Shown here one piece after another: positions 25,374 through 34,983 of a stretch of 64,000 bases of DNA. Positions within the stretch are counted from its first letter, which is position 1. Each line of letters begins with the position of its first letter. A program made the position numbers and the translations under genes. Under the pieces are notes generated by a model. That model worked only from the letters and a program-made list of their open reading frames with translations. It ran no database searches and was not told where the DNA came from. The stretch lies in contig NZ_SNYF01000010.1 in the NCBI RefSeq assembly GCF_004362805.1, forward strand, positions 51,689-115,688, read 5' to 3'. Source of the stretch: Algoriphagus boseongensis (GTDB lineage Bacteria > Bacteroidota > Bacteroidia > Cytophagales > Cyclobacteriaceae).

Positions 25374-26351
25374 ATGGAAATTCTATTTGATGAAATCCCA
25401 AGCCTGGATTTGGCAGATTTCACTTCAGGTACTCCTGAGCAAAAAAAAGCATTTGTTAAAAAACTAGGCGAAGCATATCAAAATATCGGCTTTGTCGCAA
25501 TCAAAAATCACGGGCTGAATCAGGATCTTCAGGATCGACTATATGCATCAATCAAGGCCTTCTTTGCCCTTCCTGATGATATAAAATCCAAATACGAAAA
25601 ACCTGAAATCGGCTATCAAAGGGGCTATACCGGCAAGGGAAAGGAACATGCCAAGGGAAGAAATACCGGCGACTTGAAGGAGTTTTATCACGTGGGCCAG
25701 GAGCTTTCCTTAATCCCCGATTCTGATCCTATTAAAAAAGAATATCCAGAAAACCTTTGGCCCTCAGAAATCCCCGGATTTCAAAACGATGCAGTGGAAG
25801 CCTACAGGACTCTTGAGCAAGCTGGAAAATCTATGCTTAAGGCAATCGCACTTCATTTGGAGCTTCCAGAAGACTATTTTGAAGACAAGGTGGCCTATGG
25901 AAATTCCATCTTGAGACAAATTCATTATTTCCCTATTGAAAATCCTGATGAAGTTCCTGCAGATGCAGTAAGAGCGGCTGAGCATGGAGACATCAACTTG
26001 ATTACTCTTTTGATGGGTGCAAGTGCGGACGGGCTTCAAGTACTTCGTAAGGATGGAAAATGGATTCCAATCACCGCCCTTCCAGACCAATTGGTAGTCA
26101 ATGTGGGGGATATGCTGGAGCGATTGACTAATAAAAAATTAAAATCGACCATTCACCGAGTAGTCAATCCTCCCCGAGAATTGATGCATACTAGCAGATA
26201 TTCGATTCCCTTCTTTATGCATCCAAGATCGGAAATGGATCTAACCTGCCTGGAAAGCTGTATTGATGAAAACCATCCTAAGCAGTTTAAGGACGCTACT
26301 GCTGGAGAATTTCTGGAAGAGAGATTGAGAGAACTTGGTCTAAGGAAGTAA
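25374..26351 (+). CDS. Isopenicillin N synthase-family 2-oxoglutarate/Fe(II) oxygenase
   Basis: A 325-residue oxygenase with the N-terminal DIOX_N region (VKKLGEAYQNIGFVAIKNHG) and the C-terminal double-stranded beta-helix. The iron ligands are visible as His204 and Asp206 (EHGDINLIT) and His261 (STIHRVV). The 2-oxoglutarate carboxylate would be bound by Arg275 in SRYSIPFF. This fold covers many oxidations of small molecules, so the substrate cannot be told. The ATG at 25374 is used, because upstream in-frame codons lie before the likely promoter. Its stop is one base before chrA, which suggests co-transcription. Confidence 0.88.
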   Translation: MEILFDEIPSLDLADFTSGTPEQKKAFVKKLGEAYQNIGFVAIKNHGLNQDLQDRLYASIKAFFALPDDIKSKYEKPEIGYQRGYTGKGKEHAKGRNTGDLKEFYHVGQELSLIPDSDPIKKEYPENLWPSEIPGFQNDAVEAYRTLEQAGKSMLKAIALHLELPEDYFEDKVAYGNSILRQIHYFPIENPDEVPADAVRAAEHGDINLITLLMGASADGLQVLRKDGKWIPITALPDQLVVNVGDMLERLTNKKLKSTIHRVVNPPRELMHTSRYSIPFFMHPRSEMDLTCLESCIDENHPKQFKDATAGEFLEERLRELGLRK

Positions 26352-26352
26352 A

Positions 26353-27552
26353 ATGTCGGTACGAAGGGTCCGATATTATCTTTTCCTGAAGGATATCCTG
26401 ATTCTTTCGATCACCTCATTTGGTGGACCTCAGGCGTTTTTGGCCATGCTCCTTGAGCGAATGGTAAAAACACGCTCTTATATAACGGAGGAGGAGCTTT
26501 GGGAACTCAATGCGCTTTGCAATATGCTCCCAGGCCCCTCTTCCACTCAATTAATTTCCGCCATTGGGTTTCGGGTTGGAGGACCAAACTTGGCCTATCT
26601 GGCACTTTTTGTCTGGATTTTGCCAGCCACAATACTCATGACCTCCGCGGCTCTCCTGATTAGTTTTTTGCAGGAAAATACCCCTGGAGCCTTAAAATTT
26701 GCCCGATTTATCCAGCCGATGGCAATAGGGTTTATCATTTTTGCGGCTCAAAAAACCATTAGCAAAATGGTGAAAACCACTGAGGCAATGGTTCTGATGC
26801 TGATCTCTGCATTTGTGGCATTCTTTTACAGCTCCCCTTACATCTTCCCTGTAATGCTGATTTTTGGCGGGCTGAGTACTTCCATCAAGTATAAAAACCA
26901 ACCCAAGTCTGAAGAAGATAAATCCCTTGTGATCAAGTGGAGCAATTTCTATCTATGGGCTGGAGTTTTGATAATTGCCGCAATTGCCGGAGCGATTACC
27001 AAATGGCAACCCATTTTACTATTTGAGAATTTCTACCGTAACGGAAGTTTGATTTTTGGAGGGGGACAAGTTTTAGTTCCGTATCTGTACACGGAATTTG
27101 TGGACTTTAAGCATTTTCTTAGCTCAGAAGAATTTCTTACCGGCTATGCCATTTCCCAAGGAATTCCTGGACCCACATTCTCCATTTCCTCCTACATAGG
27201 AGCACTTTCCATGAGAGAATTTGGAAGTACAGGATTCATCATGGGTGGGTTGATAGCAGCAGCGGGAATTTTTTTACCCGGAATATTCCTGATCTTTTTT
27301 GTGATCCGATTTTGGGACCAACTCAAACTTTATCGACCTGTGCGGGCAGCCTTGGAGGGAATAAATGCCGTTTCTTGCGGGATGCTGATTGCCGCAGCTT
27401 ACTTGCTTTTTGAGCCTTTGGAGGCAAATGGCCTAAATATCCTGTTCATTTTAGGAACCTACTCCCTACTTCAATTCACCAAAATCTCGTCACCTATGAT
27501 CATTTCGGCGGGAATAGTATTGGGAATTTTAGCCAATCAATTTTTAGGATAA
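26353..27552 (+). CDS. chrA: ChrA-family chromate transporter
   Basis: A 399-residue membrane protein with two CHR domains in tandem, the long ChrA form. The first domain shows SFGGPQAFLAMLLERMV and NMLPGPSSTQLISAIGFRVGG. The second shows FGGGQVLVPYLYTEFV and QGIPGPTFSISSYIGA, the matching positions in the duplicated half. About ten or more membrane helices are evident. ChrA exports chromate in studied proteobacteria, but many environmental homologues are of unproven substrate. It begins one base after the 2OG oxygenase stop. Confidence 0.88.
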   Translation: MSVRRVRYYLFLKDILILSITSFGGPQAFLAMLLERMVKTRSYITEEELWELNALCNMLPGPSSTQLISAIGFRVGGPNLAYLALFVWILPATILMTSAALLISFLQENTPGALKFARFIQPMAIGFIIFAAQKTISKMVKTTEAMVLMLISAFVAFFYSSPYIFPVMLIFGGLSTSIKYKNQPKSEEDKSLVIKWSNFYLWAGVLIIAAIAGAITKWQPILLFENFYRNGSLIFGGGQVLVPYLYTEFVDFKHFLSSEEFLTGYAISQGIPGPTFSISSYIGALSMREFGSTGFIMGGLIAAAGIFLPGIFLIFFVIRFWDQLKLYRPVRAALEGINAVSCGMLIAAAYLLFEPLEANGLNILFILGTYSLLQFTKISSPMIISAGIVLGILANQFLG

Positions 27553-27631
27553 AGTCCAGATTCTTCCCAATCTGAACAGATTTGCCCTAGAAAGCGTTTT
27601 TACTTCTGAATTGATTTCCTAACTTTCTTTC

Positions 27632-28297
27632 ATGCAAGCCTACGAATTCATCAATAGTTTGATCCCACCACTGAAACTTTCAGATCGGGCAGGCATGGCG
27701 TTGAATTGGATGGAAGAGATCCGAACGGACTATCTTCCAGTGATTGATGAAGGTAGATTTTTGGGTTTCATTGGAGACGAAACCATATTTGAGTTAAATA
27801 ATCCAGACATACTTATCAGCCAAATTGAATTGGAAGCAGGCTCCTGCTGGGTTTACACCGATAAGCATATTTATGATGTACTCCGCGTAGCATCCGAAAA
27901 TCAAAGCAATTTGGTTGCAGTTTTGGACAGAGAAAATACCTACATGGGCGTCATCACCATGGAAGATGCCATTTCTTCTTTTGCAGATAGTCTTTCGATC
28001 AAATCCCAAGGCGGTGTGCTGATCCTTTCCATGAATATGTCAGATTACCATCTTTCCGAAATCGCAAGACTCGTGGAATCTGAGAACACCAAGATTTTGA
28101 GTTCATTTATTACAGTGGATCCTTTAGATGATTCAAAAATAAAATTGACTCTCAAGATGGATAAGCCTGACCTGAAACATGTCAAGGCTACTTTGGAAAG
28201 ATTCGGATACCGGATTATTGACCACTACCAGGAGGAATCAGGAATCAGCGCAGATTCGGATCGTATCGGTAACTTGCTGAGATTTTTAGATATTTAA
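27632..28297 (+). CDS. CBS-domain protein
   Basis: A 221-residue cytoplasmic protein with two CBS motifs in the first 130 residues (TDYLPVIDEGRFLGFIGD and SNLVAVLDRENTYMGVITMED), which usually bind an adenosine ligand. The C-terminal part (VLILSMNMSDYHLSEIARLV, then KIKLTLKMDKPD) looks like a small ACT-like or regulatory domain. Homologues sit upstream of nadK in other Bacteroidota (established context as I recall it). The function is unknown; a link to envelope growth is inference from position alone. Confidence 0.84.
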   Translation: MQAYEFINSLIPPLKLSDRAGMALNWMEEIRTDYLPVIDEGRFLGFIGDETIFELNNPDILISQIELEAGSCWVYTDKHIYDVLRVASENQSNLVAVLDRENTYMGVITMEDAISSFADSLSIKSQGGVLILSMNMSDYHLSEIARLVESENTKILSSFITVDPLDDSKIKLTLKMDKPDLKHVKATLERFGYRIIDHYQEESGISADSDRIGNLLRFLDI

Positions 28298-28387
28298 ATC
28301 ATGAAATCCTGAATTGGGCAAAACAATCCGAAAATAGATTGAGAGCCCTACAAGATTTCATGTGACCCAAAGAACTACACAAATCCA

Positions 28388-29263
28388 ATGAAAGTAGCCT
28401 TACATGGTTTGGCATTAAAGCCCGAGAATTTTCCTAAAATCGAATTGCTTTTCAAAGAACTGGTCAAGTATGGGTTTGAAATTTTTGTGACAGATCCTTT
28501 TGACCGTCAGCTAAAAATGAATGGAAACAAGGTTCTTTCGTATTGGCTTTTAGAAAATCCAGAGGAAATAGGGGAAATGGACTTTTTGATCTCCATCGGA
28601 GGTGATGGTACCTTACTGGATGCTGTCTGCGTTGTTGGCGATAAAGAAATTCCAATCTTAGGGCTAAACATCGGGAGGATGGGATTCTTGGCTACCGTGG
28701 CGACGGATCGGATTTCAGAAGCTGTAAAAATGCTTGCAGAAGGAAATTATCAGATTGAATCTCGATCCTTGCTCAGTTTGAATTGCAATCGGAAATTGTT
28801 TAATGGGTTAAATTTTGCCTTGAATGAATTTACAATCCATAAGCGAGATACTTCATCCATGATTACGGTTCATACCTACATCGATGGAAAATACCTTAAT
28901 TCCTACTGGGCGGATGGTTTGATTGTAGCTACGCCTACAGGATCTACTGGATATTCCCTAAGCTGCGGAGGTCCATTGATTACGCCGGAAGCAAAAAGTC
29001 TAGTCATCACACCGGTAAGTCCGCACAACTTAAATGTCCGGCCGATTATCGTTTCCGATGATTCAGAGATAAGCTTCAAAATAGAAGGCCGAACCGATAA
29101 GTTTATGATTTCTTTGGATTCCAGATCGACTTCCATTTCCTCCGAAGTGGAATTGAGTGTAAAAAAGGAGAAGTTTTCGGCAAAATTGGTCAAATTGCCT
29201 CATTATCATTTCTTTGATACCCTGAGACAAAAATTGAATTGGGGCTACGATATGAGAAACTGA
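28388..29263 (+). CDS. nadK: NAD kinase
   Basis: NadK phosphorylates NAD to NADP. The 291-residue protein has the diagnostic GGDGTLLDAV motif at about residues 72-81, NIGRMGFLA, the NEFTIH loop that contacts NAD, and the glycine-rich ATPTGSTGYSLSCGGPLI. It lies in the conserved run CBS-nadK-porG-uppS-bamA. The 90-bp gap upstream holds an imperfect 8-bp inverted repeat but no clear promoter element. Confidence 0.95.
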   Translation: MKVALHGLALKPENFPKIELLFKELVKYGFEIFVTDPFDRQLKMNGNKVLSYWLLENPEEIGEMDFLISIGGDGTLLDAVCVVGDKEIPILGLNIGRMGFLATVATDRISEAVKMLAEGNYQIESRSLLSLNCNRKLFNGLNFALNEFTIHKRDTSSMITVHTYIDGKYLNSYWADGLIVATPTGSTGYSLSCGGPLITPEAKSLVITPVSPHNLNVRPIIVSDDSEISFKIEGRTDKFMISLDSRSTSISSEVELSVKKEKFSAKLVKLPHYHFFDTLRQKLNWGYDMRN

Positions 29264-29354
29264 ATTTAAATCAACCTTGAGCTTAACAATTATTAACCCA
29301 GCAAATACTTTAGTTCGTTTTTTAAACGTTGGGTACTTTATAACTTGCATCGTC

Positions 29355-30116
29355 TTGAAAAAGGTCAATTTTAAGATTTTCAGTCACTTACTTTCACTTC
29401 TCATTTTAGGTTTGGTTTTTAATCATTCTCTAATAGCCCAGAAATATGAAATTGGTGGCGGATTGGGAACCTCAGTTTATTCAGGTGACATCATTCGAAA
29501 AATTGACCCGGGGCAGGCAAGCCTCCAAGGAACGTTGTTTGGCAAGAGAAATTTTGACAATGTGTGGACATTAAGAGTAGGACTCAACCTAGCTCAAGTA
29601 AATGGTGCAGACAGTATTAAGCCTATAGATGCCATGGCCCAATACAGAGATGCAAGATTTAGAGCTGGGATAATTGAATTCTCTGCGGTAATGGAATTTA
29701 ATTTCCTCGATTTTCTCCGGAATGATTCAGAATTTAGGTTTTCCCCCTATGCATTCTTTGGAATAGGATACGCCCAAGTTTTAGCAAAAGGTAACACTTG
29801 GTTTTACCTACCTTCATCTAGGTATAATTTGGGGACAGTCGTGATTCCATTCGGTGGCGGGGTCAAATACAGACTAAATGACCGTTGGACCTTGGCAGGC
29901 GAGTTGGGATTTAGGCCTACAACTACTGACTATCTGGATAAATTGGATAGTACTTTACCTGCCATCCCAAGATATCCCCAACCTGTAGATCCAAATACTG
30001 GGCAATCTCCTCCTTATGGAGTTAATTTTGGGAACCCAAACACGAAGGATTGGTATTACTTCCTCGGCTTAACCGTTAGCTACACCTTTGCCAATGTGAA
30101 ATGCTATGCCTATTAA
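29355..30116 (+). CDS. porG: PorG/DUF6089-like outer-membrane protein of T9SS
   Basis: A beta-barrel protein with a signal peptide (KKVNFKIFSHLLSLLILG, cleaved after SLIAQ) and then KYEIGGGLGTSVYSGDI, the family start of DUF6089/PorG proteins. About eight amphipathic strands follow, ending SYTFANVKCY. PorG is an outer-membrane T9SS component, and in Porphyromonas gingivalis porG lies directly before uppS, bamA and the ompH genes, the same order as here. The frame is open to a TTG at 29277; I prefer the TTG at 29355 because it starts a normal signal peptide. The start is uncertain. Confidence 0.8.
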   Translation: MKKVNFKIFSHLLSLLILGLVFNHSLIAQKYEIGGGLGTSVYSGDIIRKIDPGQASLQGTLFGKRNFDNVWTLRVGLNLAQVNGADSIKPIDAMAQYRDARFRAGIIEFSAVMEFNFLDFLRNDSEFRFSPYAFFGIGYAQVLAKGNTWFYLPSSRYNLGTVVIPFGGGVKYRLNDRWTLAGELGFRPTTTDYLDKLDSTLPAIPRYPQPVDPNTGQSPPYGVNFGNPNTKDWYYFLGLTVSYTFANVKCYAY

Positions 30117-30197
30117 TTAATTGACTCCTAGGGCTGATTATTAAAAAAGAAATAGCATTTTTGTACCTCCAAAAACGTAGGTACCCAAGTCATTGGA

Positions 30198-30935
30198 ATG
30201 AAGGAAAATCTAGACCTAACCAATATCCCCAAACATATTGCGATAATCATGGACGGCAATGGCCGTTGGGCTAAGAAAAAAGGCGCCATGAGAATATTCG
30301 GACATCGTCATGCCATTCAGGCTGTGAAGGATGCAATTGAGGGTGCGGATAATCTGGGAGTGAAGTATTTAACCTTATTTTCCTTTTCCACAGAAAATTG
30401 GTCAAGACCACAAGACGAAGTCAAGGCTCTCATGGAATTGTTAGTCAAGACTATCATCGATGAAATCTCCCAGATGATGAAAAACAACATCAGATTGGTT
30501 GCAATTGGTGATCTTGACAGTTTGCCCAAATCAGCCTATGATAAACTGATGGAAGCAAAAGAACTGACTTCTTCAAACACTGGGCTGACCGTAGTATTGG
30601 CTCTTAGTTACAGCGGACAATGGGAACTTACCCAAGCTGTCCGACGCATTGCTCAAAAAGTCTCAGAAGGAACGCTGAATCCACAAGAAATTACTCAGCA
30701 GACTGTAGCCGAAAATTTGGATACAGCTGGAATCCCTGATCCAGAATTAATGATTCGGACCAGTGGAGAGTATAGAATCAGCAATTTTCTACTCTGGCAA
30801 TTAGCCTACACCGAGCTCTATTTTACTCCGGTGCTATGGCCAGATTTCAGAATAGAACACCTTTATGCCGCAGTAAAAGATTACCAAAAGCGAGAAAGAC
30901 GATTCGGAAAAACCGGCGAGCAAGTAAAATCTTAA
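30198..30935 (+). CDS. uppS: Isoprenyl transferase (undecaprenyl diphosphate synthase)
   Basis: UppS adds isopentenyl units in cis to farnesyl diphosphate to make the lipid carrier for cell-wall and surface polysaccharide precursors. The 245-residue protein has IIMDGNGRWAKKKG with the catalytic Asp19, the LTLFSFSTENWSRP motif, and the C-terminal LMIRTSGEYRISNFLLWQLAYTE, all typical. It is one gene upstream of bamA, with a 96-bp gap. Confidence 0.97.
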   Translation: MKENLDLTNIPKHIAIIMDGNGRWAKKKGAMRIFGHRHAIQAVKDAIEGADNLGVKYLTLFSFSTENWSRPQDEVKALMELLVKTIIDEISQMMKNNIRLVAIGDLDSLPKSAYDKLMEAKELTSSNTGLTVVLALSYSGQWELTQAVRRIAQKVSEGTLNPQEITQQTVAENLDTAGIPDPELMIRTSGEYRISNFLLWQLAYTELYFTPVLWPDFRIEHLYAAVKDYQKRERRFGKTGEQVKS

Positions 30936-31031
30936 GTTATTGATGAAATCAAGCGTGACACAAATGTCATCTAGAGGTAAGAAAAAATCCCGCGAGATTT
31001 CATATGGCCTTTTAGGTCAAATTAAAGTCAT

Positions 31032-33731
31032 ATGAAAAGAAGTTTATTGATTCTGTGTTGTTTGATAGGGTCTTTTTCGGCCATGGCTCAGATCCGTCTA
31101 GGTCAGAGCAGGTACGCCTCTACCAGACCTGTTGACATTCTGGAACTTAATTACGCCAAGCCTGAAAAATACAGAATTGCTGAAATCAAAGCTGTTGGAT
31201 TGACTACTCTTGATGAGGTAGCCATCATTTCCCTTTCTGGGTTAAAGGTTGATGACCGCATCGAAGTACCTGGTGATGCTATTTCAAATGCATTGAAAAA
31301 ACTTTGGGGTCAGGGTATCATCGGAGATGTAAAGATCTTAGTTACCAAAATTGAAGGGGAAGACATATACCTCCTATTGGATCTTACAGAAAGACCACGT
31401 TTTTCACGAGTTGAATTTGAAGGAATCAATAAAACTCAGGAAGGTGAACTCAGGGATAAAGTAAATATTCGGGGTAGAGTAGTACGTGATGACGTGTTGA
31501 ACACTGCCAAAAGGAACATTGAAAAATATTACCTGGACAAAGGGTATTTGAACACTGAAGTTAAAATCTTCCAAGATCGAGACACTACTCTTCCAAATAG
31601 CGTCAAACTTAGATTTGACATCAATATCAATTCTAAAGTAAAGATCAACGAAATCAAGTTTTACGGAAACGAAGAAATCGCTGATCGCCCTTTGAAAGGC
31701 AAAATGAAAAAGACCAAAGAATATCCTCGTGTAGCGGTATTCAAGGATGCCTATTCAAGAATTACTGACGCAGATTTGGAAAGTGCTTCGGCTGCCGTGT
31801 TCAATACCGAACCAGCAACTCAGGAAGAGGCTATTTCCTATATCCACAAAAACTTCAAACTTAATTTCCTCAACGGATCAAAATACATCCCTAAAGAATA
31901 TAGAAATGACAAAGACAATGTCATTAACTACTACAATAGCCAGGGATTTAGAGATGCAAAGATCATTGAAGACTCAGTCTATAATTTCTCTGATGACAAG
32001 ATTAATATTGACATTGCCGTAGAAGAAGGAAGAAAATACTATTACAGAAACATCACCTTTACTGGAAATTACATACATCCAAGCACTGTCTTGCAGGCAA
32101 AACTAGGCATCGCCAAGGGTGACGTGTATAACAAAGAAAAACTGGAAAAGAGACTGAATTATGACCCTCAAAAAGGTGATGACGTAAGCTCACTTTACCA
32201 AGATAATGGTTATTTATTTTTCAATATCGAACCTGTAGAGATCAATGTAGTAGGAGACTCCATTGACCTGGAGATGCGAATCTTTGAGGGTCCACAGGTT
32301 ACTGTAAATAGCGTCAGCATCAAAGGAAATGAACGTACCTCTGATCACGTCGTCATGCGGGAAATTCGAATCCTTCCAGGCCAAAAATTCAACCGTGCCT
32401 TGTTGGTAAGAACGATCCGAGAACTTTCAACTCTTGGTTACTTTGACCCAGAAAAAATCAATCCAGATCTAAGACCTAACTTCGAAAATGCAACGGTGGA
32501 TATCACTTTTGAACTCGAAGAAAGACCAAATGACCAGATCGAATTGTCAGGTGGCTGGGGTGGATTTTATGGGTTTGTAGGAACTGTCGGCTTGGTTTTC
32601 AACAATTTCTCCGTAAGAAACATCGGAGATTTCAGCAAGTGGGACCCACTTCCTGTAGGAGACGGACAGAAGCTTTCCTTGAGAGTTCAAGCAAACGGAA
32701 GAACTTTCCAGAACTATTCTCTTTCGCTGACAGAGCCTTGGTTTGGTGGAAAAAAGCCGGTTGCCTTAAGCTTGTCTTTCAATCATTCAGTTCAACGGCA
32801 GGTTAATTTCTTCAATCCTAATTCCAATCCCTTGGATGACAACGGATTTTTCAAAATCACAGGGATTACTCTAGGTTTGGCAAAACGAGTGACTTGGCCT
32901 GATGATTATTTCAGCATTAGTAATTCCTTACGATTCCAGAATTACGAATTCAATAAGTTCGGTACTTCCTTTGGTCTAAGCTATCCCACTGGAAATTCAA
33001 AAAGTATTACACTAAATACTACCATTGCGAGAAATAACGTCGACAACAATATTTATCCTCGATTGGGATCAAATATTATGCTCTCTATAGCAGCGACGCC
33101 TCCCTATACATCTTTGAATAAAAACATTACTTCAGAGTCTCCAGATCCGGTAAAATATGAGTGGTTGGAATACCACAAGTGGATGTTTGACGCCTCCTTC
33201 TATTCACCAATCTTCGGATCAAGCAAGTGGGTAGCCAGCGCAAGAGCTCACATGGGATTCTTGGGATCCTATGGGGATAAAATTGGTCTGATTCCTTTGG
33301 AAAGATTCGTGATGGGTGGTGATGGAATGACCTTCAACAACTTTGCCTTAGGACAGGAAATTATCGGTCTTAGAGGTTATGAAAACCAAAGTATAACCCC
33401 CGGTAGAGATTCCAGAGGTTCACTAAACCCTGATCCTTATGGGGGAGTGGTTTACAACAAGTATGTGATGGAGGTCAGATTCTTAGTATCGCCAAACCCT
33501 TCTGCGACAATCTTCTTACTAGGATTTGCTGAAGCTGGTAACAACTGGGGGAGCTATAAGGACTTCAATCCATATGATTTGAAAAAATCAGCTGGATTTG
33601 GAGCTAGAATCTTTATGCCAGCATTTGGTCTTCTTGGTGTAGACTGGGGATATGGATTTGATGCGATCCCTGGACAGCGACAAAGAAGTGGTCCACAATT
33701 CCACTTTACAATTGGTCAGCAGTTCAGATAA
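31032..33731 (+). CDS. bamA: BamA, outer-membrane protein assembly factor
   Basis: BamA inserts beta-barrel proteins into the outer membrane. The 899-residue protein has a signal peptide (LLILCCLIGSFSAMAQ), five POTRA-like repeats over about residues 45-500 (for example RFSRVEFEGINKTQEGEL and VTVNSVSIKGNERTSDHVV), and a C-terminal Omp85 barrel. The loop-6 motif is GLRGYENQSI and the last residues are FHFTIGQQFR, near the expected C-terminal aromatic beta-signal. It is followed by two Skp/OmpH genes, the usual chaperone partners. Confidence 0.96.
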   Translation: MKRSLLILCCLIGSFSAMAQIRLGQSRYASTRPVDILELNYAKPEKYRIAEIKAVGLTTLDEVAIISLSGLKVDDRIEVPGDAISNALKKLWGQGIIGDVKILVTKIEGEDIYLLLDLTERPRFSRVEFEGINKTQEGELRDKVNIRGRVVRDDVLNTAKRNIEKYYLDKGYLNTEVKIFQDRDTTLPNSVKLRFDININSKVKINEIKFYGNEEIADRPLKGKMKKTKEYPRVAVFKDAYSRITDADLESASAAVFNTEPATQEEAISYIHKNFKLNFLNGSKYIPKEYRNDKDNVINYYNSQGFRDAKIIEDSVYNFSDDKINIDIAVEEGRKYYYRNITFTGNYIHPSTVLQAKLGIAKGDVYNKEKLEKRLNYDPQKGDDVSSLYQDNGYLFFNIEPVEINVVGDSIDLEMRIFEGPQVTVNSVSIKGNERTSDHVVMREIRILPGQKFNRALLVRTIRELSTLGYFDPEKINPDLRPNFENATVDITFELEERPNDQIELSGGWGGFYGFVGTVGLVFNNFSVRNIGDFSKWDPLPVGDGQKLSLRVQANGRTFQNYSLSLTEPWFGGKKPVALSLSFNHSVQRQVNFFNPNSNPLDDNGFFKITGITLGLAKRVTWPDDYFSISNSLRFQNYEFNKFGTSFGLSYPTGNSKSITLNTTIARNNVDNNIYPRLGSNIMLSIAATPPYTSLNKNITSESPDPVKYEWLEYHKWMFDASFYSPIFGSSKWVASARAHMGFLGSYGDKIGLIPLERFVMGGDGMTFNNFALGQEIIGLRGYENQSITPGRDSRGSLNPDPYGGVVYNKYVMEVRFLVSPNPSATIFLLGFAEAGNNWGSYKDFNPYDLKKSAGFGARIFMPAFGLLGVDWGYGFDAIPGQRQRSGPQFHFTIGQQFR

Positions 33732-33823
33732 TCTTCCAAATGATCGGAGCGTTAGTTAAATTATGCAAAAAGTTAAATTGCGTTTTAGGTAAAAACTATA
33801 GCCTCTGAAAATCTGACGAAGAC

Positions 33824-34354
33824 ATGAATAAATCACTGAAAATTGTACTTTTGCTGCTCTTATCGCTTTCTGCGGGCCCTTTGGCTGCTCAGAAGTTCGG
33901 ATATATTGATTCAGAATACATTCTAAACAAGCATCCGGACTACAAAGTCATCCAAGATGAGATTCAAAAGCTAAGCTCCGAGTGGAAGAAAGAGGCACAA
34001 AGTTTGGACCAAGAGATCAAAGACTTATCCACCCAACTGAAAGCCGAAGAGGTACTACTTACAGAAGAGATGTACCAAAAGCGATTGGATGAGATAAAAG
34101 CGAAGCAGAAGGCTTCTCAAGAATTTAATAGCAGAGTTTTTGGAATCAACGGGATGTATTACCAGAAGCAGGCAGAATTGCTTCAGCCTTTGCAATCCAA
34201 AATATACGATGCCATCGAAAGAGTCTCCAGGCGAAACAATCTGGCAGTACTTTTCGATAAAGCAGCTGGCCCCTCTGCCATTATTTATACAGACCCAAGG
34301 CATGACTATTCAGAGTTTGTCCTGGATGAATTAGGAATTGAAGACAACAATTAA
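33824..34354 (+). CDS. OmpH/Skp family periplasmic chaperone 1
   Basis: A 176-residue protein with a signal peptide (IVLLLLLSLSAGPLAAQ) and a small beta segment (FGYIDSEYILNKHPDY), then two long helices at about residues 45-125 and a short C-terminal strand region (AVLFDKAAGPSAIIYTDPRHD). This is the Skp/OmpH layout: a trimeric jellyfish-like holdase for unfolded outer-membrane proteins. It is 92 bp after bamA and 13 bp before a second copy. Confidence 0.9.
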   Translation: MNKSLKIVLLLLLSLSAGPLAAQKFGYIDSEYILNKHPDYKVIQDEIQKLSSEWKKEAQSLDQEIKDLSTQLKAEEVLLTEEMYQKRLDEIKAKQKASQEFNSRVFGINGMYYQKQAELLQPLQSKIYDAIERVSRRNNLAVLFDKAAGPSAIIYTDPRHDYSEFVLDELGIEDNN

Positions 34355-34367
34355 ATAGACAATTAAA

Positions 34368-34919
34368 ATGATGAAAGTAAAAGTTATCCTAGCAGCAGTA
34401 GCCTTGCTATTCGTAGGATTCACAGCTCAGGCACAAGAGATCAAGATCGGGTATACCAGTGTGGAATTTATCATGGACTTGATGCCTGAAATGGAGCAAA
34501 TTGCAGCTGATATCCAAGATTACCAAACTCAGCTTCAAACAAACATTCAGACTAAAGCTGCTGATTTTCAGCGCCAGGTTCAAGCTTACCAGCAAGCTGC
34601 TCCAACCATGACTGAAGATGCAAGAAATGCGAAAGAAGCTGAATTGACCAAGTTGCAAAACGATCTTCAGAAGTATGAGCAGGATGCTCAAGTTTCCTAC
34701 CAAAGAAAGCTAGGTGAGCTTTTGGAGCCGGTACAGACTAAAGTAATCAACGCAATCAATGCTGTAGCTGCTGAAAACAACTATACGCATATCTTTGCTG
34801 AGACTGCCGGACAATCTCCAATTCTTCTTTATACAAAAGAGAATGACAAATTCACTGAATTGGTTTTGGCAAAACTTGGTCTTCAAATGCCAACTCCTCC
34901 AGCTGGCGGAACTCGTTAA
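34368..34919 (+). CDS. OmpH/Skp family periplasmic chaperone 2
   Basis: A 183-residue paralogue of the preceding gene, with a signal peptide (VILAAVALLFVGFTAQAQ), IKIGYTSVEFIMDLMPEM, a long helical hairpin rich in Gln and Ala, and a C-terminal YTHIFAETAGQSPILLY. Compared with its neighbour it is more acidic and ends in a Pro/Gly tail (TPPAGGTR). It ends 21 bp before a strong terminator, closing the porG-bamA-ompH run. Confidence 0.9.
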   Translation: MMKVKVILAAVALLFVGFTAQAQEIKIGYTSVEFIMDLMPEMEQIAADIQDYQTQLQTNIQTKAADFQRQVQAYQQAAPTMTEDARNAKEAELTKLQNDLQKYEQDAQVSYQRKLGELLEPVQTKVINAINAVAAENNYTHIFAETAGQSPILLYTKENDKFTELVLAKLGLQMPTPPAGGTR

Positions 34920-34940
34920 TTAAGTAGACATTATTCATCA

Positions 34941-34974
34941 AAGGCTGCCTTTTAAAAAAGGCAGCCTTTTTCTA
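34941..34974 (+). terminator. Intrinsic terminator after the ompH pair
   Basis: A long stem built from AAGGCTGCCTTTT and AAAAGGCAGCCTT, followed by TTTTCT. It ends the porG-uppS-bamA-ompH-ompH unit. Confidence 0.92.
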
Positions 34975-34983
34975 TTTTGGTCT

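Noticed and set aside
28301..28361. ATGAAATC/GATTTCAT inverted repeat between the CBS gene and nadK
   Set aside because: The arms are 45 nt apart and only 8 bp long in an AT-rich gap; this can occur by chance and no element overlaps it.
30163..30184. GTACCT/AGGTAC repeat before uppS
   Set aside because: Six-bp arms with a 10-nt loop and no U-tract; too weak to call an RNA element.
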